A stretch of 32,033 nucleotides of DNA from Clostridia bacterium (GTDB lineage Bacteria; Bacillota; Clostridia; Christensenellales; UBA1242). The position numbers and the translations under genes are program-made. The notes under the pieces were generated by a model. The model searched no databases and was not told the origin of the DNA. It worked only from the letters and a program-made list of their open reading frames with translations. Shown in pieces: positions 6,953 to 14,806 of the stretch; the first letter of the stretch is position 1, and each line of letters opens with the position of its first letter. The stretch spans positions 1 through 32,033 of the forward strand of contig JAEDFU010000014.1 of NCBI GenBank assembly GCA_016297915.1, in the 5' to 3' direction.

Positions 6953-7309
6953 ATGAGAGAAAAGAATACAAAAAAAATACCAGCTCCAGTCAAACTATTA
7001 TTATGTATTGCTGACAGAGGTATCGGTAAGGATATTGAAAACTATCTAAATGACCATGAACTCAAGGGTGGTTTGCTAATTTTGGGCAAGGGTACTGCCG
7101 AGAGCGACATAGCTGATATATTTGGATTTGGATTGTCCGACAAGGATATTGTTGGATGTCTAATACCTATAAATAAACTCGATAAAGTCGTTGAGGATAT
7201 CAACCAAATCACTGGTGTTGAGACTGATAGATACGGTCTAAATATGATTTTGGATATCCAAAGCATGGCTAGTAATATGTTAGAATTTTTGAACATAAAG
7301 GTGGGTTAA
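6953..7309 (+). CDS. PII-like protein 1 (118 aa)
   Basis: A small, probably cytoplasmic protein. A beta-alpha-beta opening (KLLLCIADRGIGKDIENYL, from residue 14) is followed by GLLILGKGTAESDI and DIVGCLIPINKLDKVVEDI. This order matches the ferredoxin-like fold and the conserved glycine loops of PII signal proteins. It lacks the T-loop uridylylation tyrosine of GlnB, so it belongs to a divergent PII group. It lies between the DUF1538 membrane protein and a second PII-like protein (4-nt gap), so it probably regulates that transporter, perhaps as a heterotrimer partner. The start is supported by TGAGGT upstream. The domain is recognised by pattern rather than by high identity. Confidence 0.7.
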   Translation: MREKNTKKIPAPVKLLLCIADRGIGKDIENYLNDHELKGGLLILGKGTAESDIADIFGFGLSDKDIVGCLIPINKLDKVVEDINQITGVETDRYGLNMILDIQSMASNMLEFLNIKVG

Positions 7310-7313
7310 AACA

Positions 7314-7727
7314 ATGGAAAAAGTTATAAATGACGCTAAGAACAAAGTTAGTTATGATATGATTGTGACAATTATAGGCAGAGGATTTTCGGATTATGTT
7401 GTGTCTGCCGCAAGAGACGCTGGTGCTACTGGTGCTACAATCGTGTATGGTAGAGGCACTGCTGATGTTGACAAACATATTATGGGAATTTCTTTGCAAC
7501 CAGAAAGAGAACTTGTTTTGATTTTGGTTAAATCTGAAGAACGCAAAAAAATTATGAAAGCCATTTCTGACTCAACAAGTCTTATGGAAGAGGGCAGAGG
7601 TTTTTGTTTTAGTCTGCCAGTGAGTGAAGTCTTTGGCGTTAAGCGTGTCGCTGAGCAAAAAAAGGAACAAATCAAAAAAGCCAAAGAACTAGCAAAAAAA
7701 GCTAACAAATCCGAACAAAAAAAGTAA
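7314..7727 (+). CDS. PII-like protein 2 (137 aa)
   Basis: The PII pattern is clearer than in its neighbour. GRGFSDYVVSAARDAGATGATIVYGRGTAD at about 23-52 matches the G-x-G-F and GA-x-G-x-T-I-x-x-x-R-G signature, and a conserved EREL-VLILV strand lies near 65-73. The final 30 residues are a Lys/Glu/Ala-rich helix, a tail beyond the usual PII length of about 112. It starts 4 nt after the stop of PII-like protein 1, with its ribosome binding site (AGGTGGG) inside the end of that gene, so the two are translationally linked. It is likely a partner or paralogous regulator of the DUF1538 transporter. No uridylylation site is seen. Confidence 0.8.
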   Translation: MEKVINDAKNKVSYDMIVTIIGRGFSDYVVSAARDAGATGATIVYGRGTADVDKHIMGISLQPERELVLILVKSEERKKIMKAISDSTSLMEEGRGFCFSLPVSEVFGVKRVAEQKKEQIKKAKELAKKANKSEQKK

Positions 7728-7740
7728 AGATTTCATATAA

Positions 7741-7768
7741 AAAGTAGTGAGTAATTGCTACTTTTTTT
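7741..7768 (+). terminator. Intrinsic terminator after the PII genes
   Basis: AAAGTAG 7741-7747 pairs with CTACTTT 7758-7764, followed by a T-run to 7768. The glmS start is only 32 nt further on and no promoter is visible between them, so glmS may depend on read-through. Confidence 0.65.
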
Positions 7769-7800
7769 ATTTTTTATGTGTGTTTGGGAGGAATGAGTGA

Positions 7801-9768
7801 ATGTGTGGAATAATATCCATAAAAGGCAAAAATGCAATCAGAAAAACTATTTCTGGGCTAAAAAAGCTTGAATACAGAGGCTACGATAGTTGTGGGATTG
7901 CTTGGAAAAACAAAAAATTAAACATCAAAAAATCCAAAGGATATATTTCAATTCTTGAGGAAAAAGTCAAAAACATCAAGTCGGAGCTAACAATCGGTCA
8001 CACTAGGTGGGCAACACATGGCGTGCCAAGTGAACTAAATTCACACCCTCATGTTAGCATGGACGGCAAGTTTATGTGTGTACACAATGGAATTATCGAA
8101 AACTACAAGGAACTCAAAAAACAGTTTTTGCAAGGATATGAGTTCTATAGTGATACGGATACCGAGGTTATTCCAAATCTCGTGTCAAAGTTTTACAAAG
8201 ATTTGGTTAACTGCAATCCTAGCTGTTGCAATCGTAGGCGTAATTCAAAATATAGTGGAGAATGTTATGGCTCAAAGTGCAAGTGTGCAAGTTACTGTGA
8301 TGATATTCTTACTGCTTTTAAAATGGCTATAGACCAACTCAAAGGAAGTTTTGCAATAGTGCTTATAAACGACTATAATGACAAAATTTATTTTGCAAGA
8401 CATTCAAGTCCTATGGTTATCTCCAAGACCAAAGACATGATTATCTGTAGTGATATCAATGGGCTGGATGACAAGTCAAATACTTTTTATTTGCCTGATG
8501 ATACTTATGGTGTTTTGGACAATGACTTTGAGGTTTTTGACACAAACTCCAAACCTATTGCCATTAAATACAGTAATTACAAGGGTGGTATTGAAAACAA
8601 ACTGAGTGGCTACAAGCACTATATGCTCAAGGAAATCTACGAAATTCCTAATGCAATCGAGCTTACAAAGGATGCTCTGTATGGGGCATCATTGACGCTC
8701 CCAAAGAATATCTCCCAAATACTTTTTGTGTCGTGTGGTACTAGTTATCATGCATCACTTATGGCAAAAAAGTATATAGAGAATTTTGCGCATATTCCTT
8801 GTGAGTGTGTTATAGCAAGCGAGTTTATAAGCTCAAACAATTTAATCCTGCCAAACACATTGGGGGTATTTATCTCTCAAAGTGGTGAGACTGCAGACAC
8901 GCTCAAGTCGTTGGAAAAAGCCAAGTCTCAAGGCGTCTACACTCTAGCTATTACAAATGTTCAAAACTCCCACATAACACTTATAGCTGATACAACAGTC
9001 CTTATGCGAGCAGGGGCGGAAATATGCGTTGCAAGCACCAAGGCATATACGACACAATTATTTGTTTTGTTGCAATTAACTAATTATCTTATTGGCTTGC
9101 AACAAGGAAATTTCAGGATAATAAGTGAAAAAATCCAAAGCAAAAAGCAAGACAAAGTTTCGGAGGGGGAAATTTCCAAAGCAAATACTTGTGTTGGTGC
9201 GACAGAGCTTGTAGAGGTTCTCTCCAAACAAGACTGCCTTGGCATCTCTTCTGACGATATTGCAAATCTTACTGGGCTTGATATTTCTACAATAGATAAG
9301 CAACTAGATAATCTTGTAGACAAAATATACCTGCACAAACAGTTTCACCTTATTGGCAAGGATTATGATTACATAACCGCTATGGAGGGCAGTCTTAAGA
9401 TTAAGGAAATTAGTTACATCTTTACTGATGCGTATCCTTGTGGAGAGCTTAAGCATGGAACGCTCTCTCTAATTGATGAAAATAGTATTGTCTTTGTAAT
9501 TATGACCGAGCGAGACTTGATTGCCAAGACCACAAATGCAATCCATGAGATTACATCTAGGGGCGGAAATGTCGTGTGTATCACTCAGTTTGACGATATC
9601 GACCTCAGTGACTGCTACTATGTTATTCATCTTCCAAAACTTAACCAATTGTTTATGCCGATTGTGTCTATAATTCCTTTCCACTTGATTTCCTACAAAA
9701 TCACAACCAAGCTTGGACTTAATCCGGATAAACCTCGAAATTTAGCCAAGTCAGTAACGGTTGAATAA
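7801..9768 (+). CDS. glmS: Glutamine--fructose-6-phosphate aminotransferase with insertions
   Basis: Makes glucosamine-6-phosphate from fructose-6-phosphate and glutamine, the first step to UDP-GlcNAc for murein. The N-terminal glutaminase domain begins with the catalytic C2 (MCGI), then GHTRWATHG (66-74), the HNGIIENY loop (95-102) and SDTDTEV (117-123). The two sugar-isomerase domains show SCGTSYHA (311-318), SQSGETADT (359-367), STKAYTTQ (412-419), GELKHG (548-553) and the C-terminal PRNLAKSVTVE. At 655 aa it is longer than the usual 600-610. The excess is a 33-residue Cys-rich insert (135-167) in the glutaminase domain and about 35 extra residues around 440-480 between the isomerase domains. 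All core catalytic motifs are intact, so it is probably active. GGGAGG precedes the ATG. No glmS ribozyme fits in the 74-nt upstream gap. Confidence 0.95.
   Translation: MCGIISIKGKNAIRKTISGLKKLEYRGYDSCGIAWKNKKLNIKKSKGYISILEEKVKNIKSELTIGHTRWATHGVPSELNSHPHVSMDGKFMCVHNGIIENYKELKKQFLQGYEFYSDTDTEVIPNLVSKFYKDLVNCNPSCCNRRRNSKYSGECYGSKCKCASYCDDILTAFKMAIDQLKGSFAIVLINDYNDKIYFARHSSPMVISKTKDMIICSDINGLDDKSNTFYLPDDTYGVLDNDFEVFDTNSKPIAIKYSNYKGGIENKLSGYKHYMLKEIYEIPNAIELTKDALYGASLTLPKNISQILFVSCGTSYHASLMAKKYIENFAHIPCECVIASEFISSNNLILPNTLGVFISQSGETADTLKSLEKAKSQGVYTLAITNVQNSHITLIADTTVLMRAGAEICVASTKAYTTQLFVLLQLTNYLIGLQQGNFRIISEKIQSKKQDKVSEGEISKANTCVGATELVEVLSKQDCLGISSDDIANLTGLDISTIDKQLDNLVDKIYLHKQFHLIGKDYDYITAMEGSLKIKEISYIFTDAYPCGELKHGTLSLIDENSIVFVIMTERDLIAKTTNAIHEITSRGGNVVCITQFDDIDLSDCYYVIHLPKLNQLFMPIVSIIPFHLISYKITTKLGLNPDKPRNLAKSVTVE
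8203..8301 (+). other. In-frame 99-nt insertion within glmS
   Basis: Removing residues 135-167 restores a normal family sequence (FYKD joined to DILTAF), so the insertion is exactly 33 codons. It is flanked by GAT on both sides (8200-8202 and 8299-8301). It contains two short tandem duplications: a 15-nt unit at 8212-8226/8227-8241 (12 of 15 identical) and GTGCAAGT at 8277-8284/8285-8292. It encodes seven cysteines. The +2 frame across it is also open and encodes a hydrophobic, membrane-segment-like peptide. Origin unknown. Confidence 0.6.
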
Positions 9769-9793
9769 AAATATAACTCTAAATTTAAAAAAA

Positions 9794-9858
9794 CTCCAAA
9801 GATTTGTTTGAAGTGAACCCCATAGGGGTCGCTTCACCTGTTCTTTGGAGCTTTTTTT
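9794..9858 (+). terminator. Three-tier intrinsic terminator after glmS
   Basis: The outer stem is CTCCAAAG 9794-9801 with CTTTGGAG 9843-9850. An inner stem, GTGAA 9813-9817 with TTCAC 9833-9837, encloses CCCC/GGGG at 9818-9821/9825-9828. A T-run lies at 9852-9858. It is longer than the other terminators in the window and folds as a nested hairpin. Confidence 0.75.
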
Positions 9859-10003
9859 GTGCTTGTGTTAGTCGTAGTGCTTGAATACATAGATACATTT
9901 GAATATGCTGATACATTTTATGCTTTTTGAAAACAACAATTTGCTAAAATGTTGACAAAATTTTGACTTGCTGGTTTAGTTTTGGAAAACTCATATCAAC
10001 TTA
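9859..10003. repeat. AT-rich intergenic region with short direct repeats
   Basis: GATACATTT is at 9892-9900 and 9910-9918. AATTTGCTAAAAT (13 bp) is at 9938-9950 and again at 10020-10032, where it includes the -10 box of the next gene. A second weak promoter-like pair, TTGACA 9952-9957 and TTTAGT 9975-9980, lies between. No coding frame is seen. Confidence 0.35.
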
Positions 10004-10032
10004 TTGAAAAAATATAAAAAATTTGCTAAAAT
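10004..10032 (+). promoter_or_regulatory. Promoter placing the transcript start at the U32 start codon
   Basis: TTGAAA (10004-10009), a 17-nt spacer, and TAAAAT (10027-10032). The usual start, about 7 nt after the -10 box, falls on the A of the ATG at 10039. No Shine-Dalgarno sequence lies before that ATG. This predicts a leaderless message. Confidence 0.5.
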
Positions 10033-10038
10033 ATAAGC

Positions 10039-12372
10039 ATGAAAAATATAGAAGTTTTGTCACCTGTCGGTGATGTTAATAGTTTTTATATGGCGGTTAA
10101 GTCTGGCTGTGATGCGGTTTATATGGGGCTTCCTAAATTTAATGCGAGGATGCGTGCCGAGAATATCACGCTCGAAAATTTGCCAGCGCTCGTGGAGTAT
10201 GCGCATCTAAAAGATGTCAAGGTTTATATAACGCTCAATATACTCCTTTCAAACGCGGAGATAGTTGACGCTGTGACTCTTGTAGGCAAGTGTTTGGAGT
10301 CAAAAGTCGATGCTTTTATTGTGCAAGATTTGGGTCTTATATCTGTCTTGAAAAAGTGTTTTCCTAGGATTATTTTGCATGGCTCGACACAATTGGGTGT
10401 TCATAATGTGCGAGGTGCGATTGTAGCAAAAAAGTTGGGGCTAAGTAGAGTTGTTTTGTCGAGAGAAGTGACAATCAAGGATATTCGTGAGATTGCCGAG
10501 TCTGTTGATATTCAACTCGAAGTATTTGTGCAGGGTGCAAACTGCATTTGTTTTTCTGGGAACTGCTACCTTAGTAGCCTTAAGTGTGGTGCTAGTGGAA
10601 ATAGAGGCGAGTGCAAGCAACTATGTAGATTGCCATATGTTCTATCGTCGAGTAGCAAAGAACTCAAGGGTTATACGCTGAGTCCTAGGGATAATTGTAT
10701 GCTAAGTGGACTCAAGGACTTGATTGACGCAGGGGTTGTGTCACTCAAGATTGAGGGAAGGCTTAGACATCTTGGTTATGTGGGAGTTGCTACAAATGTT
10801 TATAGGCACGCTGTGGACAAGCTAACTGGTAAGTGCTTGGACGAGGCGGAATATAAGTCTAATAAATCTTCAAAGTTCAGTGCTACAAGAGAGAGTGCAA
10901 ATACATGTGGCATTCTTGCATCTGATGCGTCAGGTCAAACAAAATTAGTAAACTGTGATAGTGTCAATGCTACTCTAGAAGATATTGATATTGACCGCTA
11001 TACCAAGGCTCTCAAAAAAGTTTTTTCGAGAGGCGAATATGTGTGCGGGTATAATCATAGCAACAATATAATTGACCCAAAAAATAATAACCACATGGGT
11101 GAACTTATTGGCAAAGTCACATCGTGCAAACCATTCAAGGATATATACAAAATTACTATTGCTACCCAAAAACGCTTGCATACTGGCGACGGACTTAAGT
11201 TTGAGTCGGCAGGATCTATAGTCTCACTTGGTGTGGGCAATGTGGAGGTTGTTGACGGAAAACAAGTTGTTTTTGGCAAAAACAATGTGGTTGTTGGCAG
11301 TAATGTGTATTTGGCTCTAGATACTGAATTTGAAAATTCTATAGAGGACTTGTCCTTGTATAGAGACTTGGATGTAACAGTTGTTGCAAATGCAAATGCA
11401 CCGATTGAAGTCAGGGTTGTATGTGGAGATAGTGTTTTTGAATACAGGGGAGACATTGTTGAGTCTGCTAAGACCAGAGCCATTACAGAGCAAAATATTG
11501 CTATGCAGTTTGGCAAAGTAGACAAAAATATTTTTGGTAATATTAATTACCATATTGAAACTAAAAATGCATTTATCTCGTTGTCTAGTTTGAACGAAAT
11601 TAGAAGAATGGCGTTTGATTATATTCGTACAGATATCCTAAGTAGATACAACAAAAAAAATGATATTATTGATATTGCAGACGACAAATTAGATGCGGTA
11701 TGTAATTCAAACTTTATAAAGAGCCTTATCGGAAAAAGTGAGAGATGTGTTTCGTTTGATAGGCTTGCGTTTGTGAGTGAAAATGCTAATATTGCCAAAC
11801 TCAGTACGCAATTTGATGCGCTAATTCTTGACCCTGAGGTGTATAGTGAAACGATTGTTGGTAGTTTTTTGAATGATTACAAAAAGTTCTTTGACGCTCC
11901 GCTTATTATCAATTTGCCTATTATTGCAAGAGGCGATGATTTGAAAATAATCGAAAGCATTGTTGAAAAGTACAAATTACAAGATGTAGTATTTGTTGCC
12001 AATAATATTTATGGATTATCCTTTGATGATGTGAGGCTTTGGGCTGGATATGGGCTAAATATAGTTAATGATTATAGCGCCGATCTTTGTGCTAAGTTTG
12101 GTGCAAGCGAAATTATTGCCAGTGTAGAAAAGTGGTGCAATAGATTGCCTGACACATACAAACTAGGCTTTTGTCCAAGTTATATGACTTTAACTTCGTG
12201 TCCAGTTAAACTACTATATGGTAGTGATTGTTCAAGTTGTAAATATGATAAAAAAGTAACCTACAGTGGGACAGTGGGAATGTTTCGTGTTCGACGAGTA
12301 AAAATTGCTAGTTGTTATTTTGAACTAGTTGAGGATAGGAATTGCAAAGACGGAATAATAGATTTGAGATAA
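10039..12372 (+). CDS. U32 family protein with DUF3656-type C-terminus (RlhA-like, RNA cytidine hydroxylation)
   Basis: A 777-aa protein of the collagenase-like peptidase U32 family. The N-terminal barrel starts at the first residues (VLSPVGDVNSFYMAVKSG, CDAVYMG), so the ATG at 10039 is the right start despite lacking a ribosome binding site. The family signature spans about 161-199: EVFVQGANC, the SGNCYLSS motif, then GNRGECKQLCR, with cysteines C169, C171, C176, C183, C192 and C196. The usual His in EVFVHG is Gln here. The length and long C-terminal part match RlhA, which with prephenate and iron hydroxylates C2501 of 23S rRNA; related U32 proteins act on tRNA U34. A second Cys cluster near residues 714-734 (CPS...CPV...CSSC) is typical of long Clostridial members. 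It is co-transcribed with the FAD protein 10 nt downstream. Confidence 0.85.
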   Translation: MKNIEVLSPVGDVNSFYMAVKSGCDAVYMGLPKFNARMRAENITLENLPALVEYAHLKDVKVYITLNILLSNAEIVDAVTLVGKCLESKVDAFIVQDLGLISVLKKCFPRIILHGSTQLGVHNVRGAIVAKKLGLSRVVLSREVTIKDIREIAESVDIQLEVFVQGANCICFSGNCYLSSLKCGASGNRGECKQLCRLPYVLSSSSKELKGYTLSPRDNCMLSGLKDLIDAGVVSLKIEGRLRHLGYVGVATNVYRHAVDKLTGKCLDEAEYKSNKSSKFSATRESANTCGILASDASGQTKLVNCDSVNATLEDIDIDRYTKALKKVFSRGEYVCGYNHSNNIIDPKNNNHMGELIGKVTSCKPFKDIYKITIATQKRLHTGDGLKFESAGSIVSLGVGNVEVVDGKQVVFGKNNVVVGSNVYLALDTEFENSIEDLSLYRDLDVTVVANANAPIEVRVVCGDSVFEYRGDIVESAKTRAITEQNIAMQFGKVDKNIFGNINYHIETKNAFISLSSLNEIRRMAFDYIRTDILSRYNKKNDIIDIADDKLDAVCNSNFIKSLIGKSERCVSFDRLAFVSENANIAKLSTQFDALILDPEVYSETIVGSFLNDYKKFFDAPLIINLPIIARGDDLKIIESIVEKYKLQDVVFVANNIYGLSFDDVRLWAGYGLNIVNDYSADLCAKFGASEIIASVEKWCNRLPDTYKLGFCPSYMTLTSCPVKLLYGSDCSSCKYDKKVTYSGTVGMFRVRRVKIASCYFELVEDRNCKDGIIDLR

Positions 12373-12382
12373 GGAAAAGTGT

Positions 12383-13969
12383 ATGTACAAAATTTCTAAC
12401 TTAAAACTTAGTGTTGATTTTGATAAAAACAAACTCAGCCAAATAGTTGCAGACAAACTGAGGATTGATTCTAAGTTTGTCCAAGCTTGCAAACTCACAA
12501 GACTTTCGATTGATGCTAGAGACAAATCAAATGTTTGTTATGTTGCTAGTATTGTATTTGATTGTGGCAGGACTCTTGATGTAAGGCGTTTCAAAAATCT
12601 TGAAAAACATGTGGAGACTCAAAGTGAGTGGAGGAGATTAAACAAACCTTGCTCCAAAAATATTGTAATAGTAGGCTCTGGCCCAAGTGGACTTTTTGCA
12701 GGTCTAACGCTTGCAAGGGCAGGCGCTAAGGTTGTCATCTTAGAGCGTGGATATGAGATGTCCAAACGAAAGTTGGCAGTTGAAAACCTGATGAAAAATG
12801 GTGTTTTGGATGAAAGGTCAAATATCCAGTTTGGCGAGGGCGGTGCTGGTACTTTTTCGGATGGCAAACTAAACTCAGGAATAAAAAGTAAATATATAAA
12901 CTCTGTGCTAAATGACTTTGTGGAGTTTGGAGCACAGGATAATATCCTATACGATGCAAGACCTCATATTGGAACAGATGTGCTCGAAAGAGTGATTGTA
13001 AATATGCGAAAGTATTTGGAAAGTTTGGGATCGCAAATCTTGTTTGAACACAAGGTTGTTGATTTGAAAATTTGCGAGGGCAAGGTTTGTGGGGTTGTTG
13101 TTGATACTCCGCATGGGAAAAGCATAATTGATTGTGATATGCTTATTATGGCAATTGGTCATAGTAGTCGTGACACAATCCGTATGCTTTTTGACAAAAA
13201 CCTAAGCCTAATTCAAAAGCCATTCTCCATGGGATATAGAATTGAGCATTTGCAAAAAGATATTGATTATGGACAGTATGGCGAATTTGCGAGTCTTAAT
13301 TGTTTGCCTCCAGCGGACTATCATTTGGTGTCGCATCTTGATAATGGTAGGAGCGTATATACATTTTGTATGTGTCCAGGTGGGGTCGTAGTTCCTGCAA
13401 TGAGCGAAAGAAACACATTTGTAACCAATGGAATGAGCTACTCGGATAGGGCTGGGGTTAATGCTAATTCCGCTTTGCTTTGTACAATTAACCCAAGTGA
13501 CTTTGGTGGTGACTCGCCTCTTGCTGGTATTGATCTTCAAGAAAAATACGAAAGGTATGCTTACGCAAAAACAAAAGGATATATTGCTGTGGTTCAGAAT
13601 GTGCAAGACTTTTTGAAAGGAAAGCCTAGTGTCAGTCTTGGCAAAGTCAAGCCTACCATCACGCCCAAGTATCAGTTGGGGAGTGTTGAGGATATGCTAC
13701 CTCAGTTTTGTGTTGAATCAATCAAACAAGGAATTCTTGATTTAGACAAAAAATTGCATGGATTTGCAGATAGCGGAGTTCTAACCGGTGTTGAAACCAG
13801 AAGTAGTGCTCCTTATCAAGTTGTTAGAGATCTAAACATGATGTCGAACATTGAGTGCCTCTACATGATTGGCGAGGGTGCTGGTTTTGCTGGTGGTATT
13901 ATGTCGAGTGCTGTTGAGGGAATTAAGTGTGCAGATGTTATTATTGACAAACTAAATAATTTTGAGTAG
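12383..13969 (+). CDS. FAD-dependent oxidoreductase, COG2509-like (528 aa)
   Basis: Residues 1-90 form an N-terminal domain of the kind found in COG2509 'uncharacterised FAD-dependent dehydrogenases'. A dinucleotide-binding motif, IVGSGPSGLFAG, begins at 95 and is followed by ILERG (119-123), which contacts the FAD ribose. QFGEGGAGTFSDGKLNSG (about 149-166) is highly characteristic of this family. The C-terminus has GEGAGFAGGIMSSAVEG (about 497-513), the second FAD contact. The substrate is unknown. It is soluble and cytoplasmic. The start follows the U32 gene by 10 nt with AAGGAAAA as ribosome binding site, so the two form one operon. A shared role in RNA modification is possible but is only inferred from proximity. 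Confidence 0.85.
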   Translation: MYKISNLKLSVDFDKNKLSQIVADKLRIDSKFVQACKLTRLSIDARDKSNVCYVASIVFDCGRTLDVRRFKNLEKHVETQSEWRRLNKPCSKNIVIVGSGPSGLFAGLTLARAGAKVVILERGYEMSKRKLAVENLMKNGVLDERSNIQFGEGGAGTFSDGKLNSGIKSKYINSVLNDFVEFGAQDNILYDARPHIGTDVLERVIVNMRKYLESLGSQILFEHKVVDLKICEGKVCGVVVDTPHGKSIIDCDMLIMAIGHSSRDTIRMLFDKNLSLIQKPFSMGYRIEHLQKDIDYGQYGEFASLNCLPPADYHLVSHLDNGRSVYTFCMCPGGVVVPAMSERNTFVTNGMSYSDRAGVNANSALLCTINPSDFGGDSPLAGIDLQEKYERYAYAKTKGYIAVVQNVQDFLKGKPSVSLGKVKPTITPKYQLGSVEDMLPQFCVESIKQGILDLDKKLHGFADSGVLTGVETRSSAPYQVVRDLNMMSNIECLYMIGEGAGFAGGIMSSAVEGIKCADVIIDKLNNFE

Positions 13970-13983
13970 CAACATGCTTTTGG

Positions 13984-14012
13984 TTGACAGTCATGATATT
14001 TAGGTCTAAAAT
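13984..14012 (+). promoter_or_regulatory. Promoter for the 14042-14482 gene
   Basis: Perfect TTGACA (13984-13989), a 17-nt spacer, and TAAAAT (14007-14012). The predicted start near 14019 lies downstream of an in-frame ATG at 14015, which decides for the start at 14042. Confidence 0.7.
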
Positions 14013-14041
14013 ATGTGTTGAAAATAGTTTGGGAGAAAATT

Positions 14042-14482
14042 ATGTGTCAAGTTAATACATTTATGTTCAAAGAGGACGAGTTGGACGGCGAAAAATTAAT
14101 GAAAATCATCTCTATTTTTCAAGAGGAAGGATTTACTAATTTTTATGAATACAGCAATCCTAACTTGCGAAATATTAGACGAGATTTAAGACTCTTTCAA
14201 TGTGGCAACTTTTGTGATTGCGGATCGGTTGTGACCAAAAAGGTTGTTGTCGATGATATGCTCGAGACTGCCGAGGCAGAAAAACTAAATAAAATAATCT
14301 CCAAGACATTGGATGTTGTGGGTACTACATATTTGTTTTCGCACTGGTACAAGGGAAACAATGACATTGCACGAGAAAAAGTTGTTTTGGAGCGAGCCCC
14401 TAAAGTTGTAAAACTGGAAGAGCTAAATGAGCAAACTTATAGAGATATGTTCTATAACGAAGTTCTGCAAATAGAAAAGTAA
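14042..14482 (+). CDS. Hypothetical protein with CGNFCDCGS motif (146 aa)
   Basis: No confident family. The start at 14042 is chosen over the in-frame ATG at 14015 because GGGAG lies just upstream and the promoter start is at about 14019. The N-terminus MCQVNTFMF is strand-like. Near residues 58-65 there is a Cys cluster, CGNFCDCGS, which could bind a metal. The C-terminal half is charged and helical. It has no signal peptide or membrane span. I have an impression of similar short Clostridial proteins that open with MCxVxxF and carry CDCGS, but no function is known to me. It is a single-gene transcription unit with its own promoter and strong terminator. Confidence 0.65.
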   Translation: MCQVNTFMFKEDELDGEKLMKIISIFQEEGFTNFYEYSNPNLRNIRRDLRLFQCGNFCDCGSVVTKKVVVDDMLETAEAEKLNKIISKTLDVVGTTYLFSHWYKGNNDIAREKVVLERAPKVVKLEELNEQTYRDMFYNEVLQIEK

Positions 14483-14531
14483 CAACAACCACATAACAAC
14501 TAATAAATAATAACAAAAAAATAATAACAAA

Positions 14532-14579
14532 AAACGATTGAGTTTTGCATAAGTTTGCAAATGGTTCAATCGTTTTTTT
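14532..14579 (+). terminator. Intrinsic terminator with nested stem
   Basis: AAACGATTGA 14532-14541 pairs with TCAATCGTTT 14566-14575. An inner TTTGC/GCAAA stem lies in the loop, and a T-run reaches 14579. An upstream tract of ATAATAACAAAA repeats (about 14504-14534) is simple A-rich sequence. Confidence 0.8.
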
Positions 14580-14806
14580 GTTTGAACAAAAGTTTTTTGG
14601 TACTATGCCCTTGTTCTTTTGGCTCAATGTAAATTTTTGTTATTATGAGGCTTGAATGTAATTAATATTTTGAAATTGTAATATATTTTGTATGTCTAGT
14701 CAAAGTATTATATGACTTGCAATTTTGGAGACTATCCAATAGGTGTAATCTTCTTTAGTGTCATACATATTGCAATATTTGTCATCAACATAATATATAT
14801 TGCCAA
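14580..14806. other. AT-rich convergent intergenic space, no feature seen
   Basis: This is the gap between the end of the plus-strand hypothetical gene and the end of the minus-strand glycosyltransferase gene. Both strands were read for frames, promoters, hairpins and tRNA-like folds. Only a short ATATTGCAATAT palindrome near 14768-14779 was seen, without a T-run for the minus-strand gene. Confidence 0.4.

Noticed and set aside
7728..7800. glmS ribozyme/riboswitch
   Set aside because: The 73-nt gap is filled by a terminator hairpin and a ribosome binding site; too short for the ribozyme core and no matching pattern.
8051..8332. 93-codon frame inside glmS with a hydrophobic stretch
   Set aside because: No start site; the hydrophobic part is the +2 reading of the 99-nt insertion. 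Recorded under the insertion finding rather than as a gene.
14015..14041. Upstream ATG for the small Cys-motif protein
   Set aside because: It lies before the predicted transcript start (about 14019) and lacks a ribosome binding site, whereas GGGAG precedes 14042.
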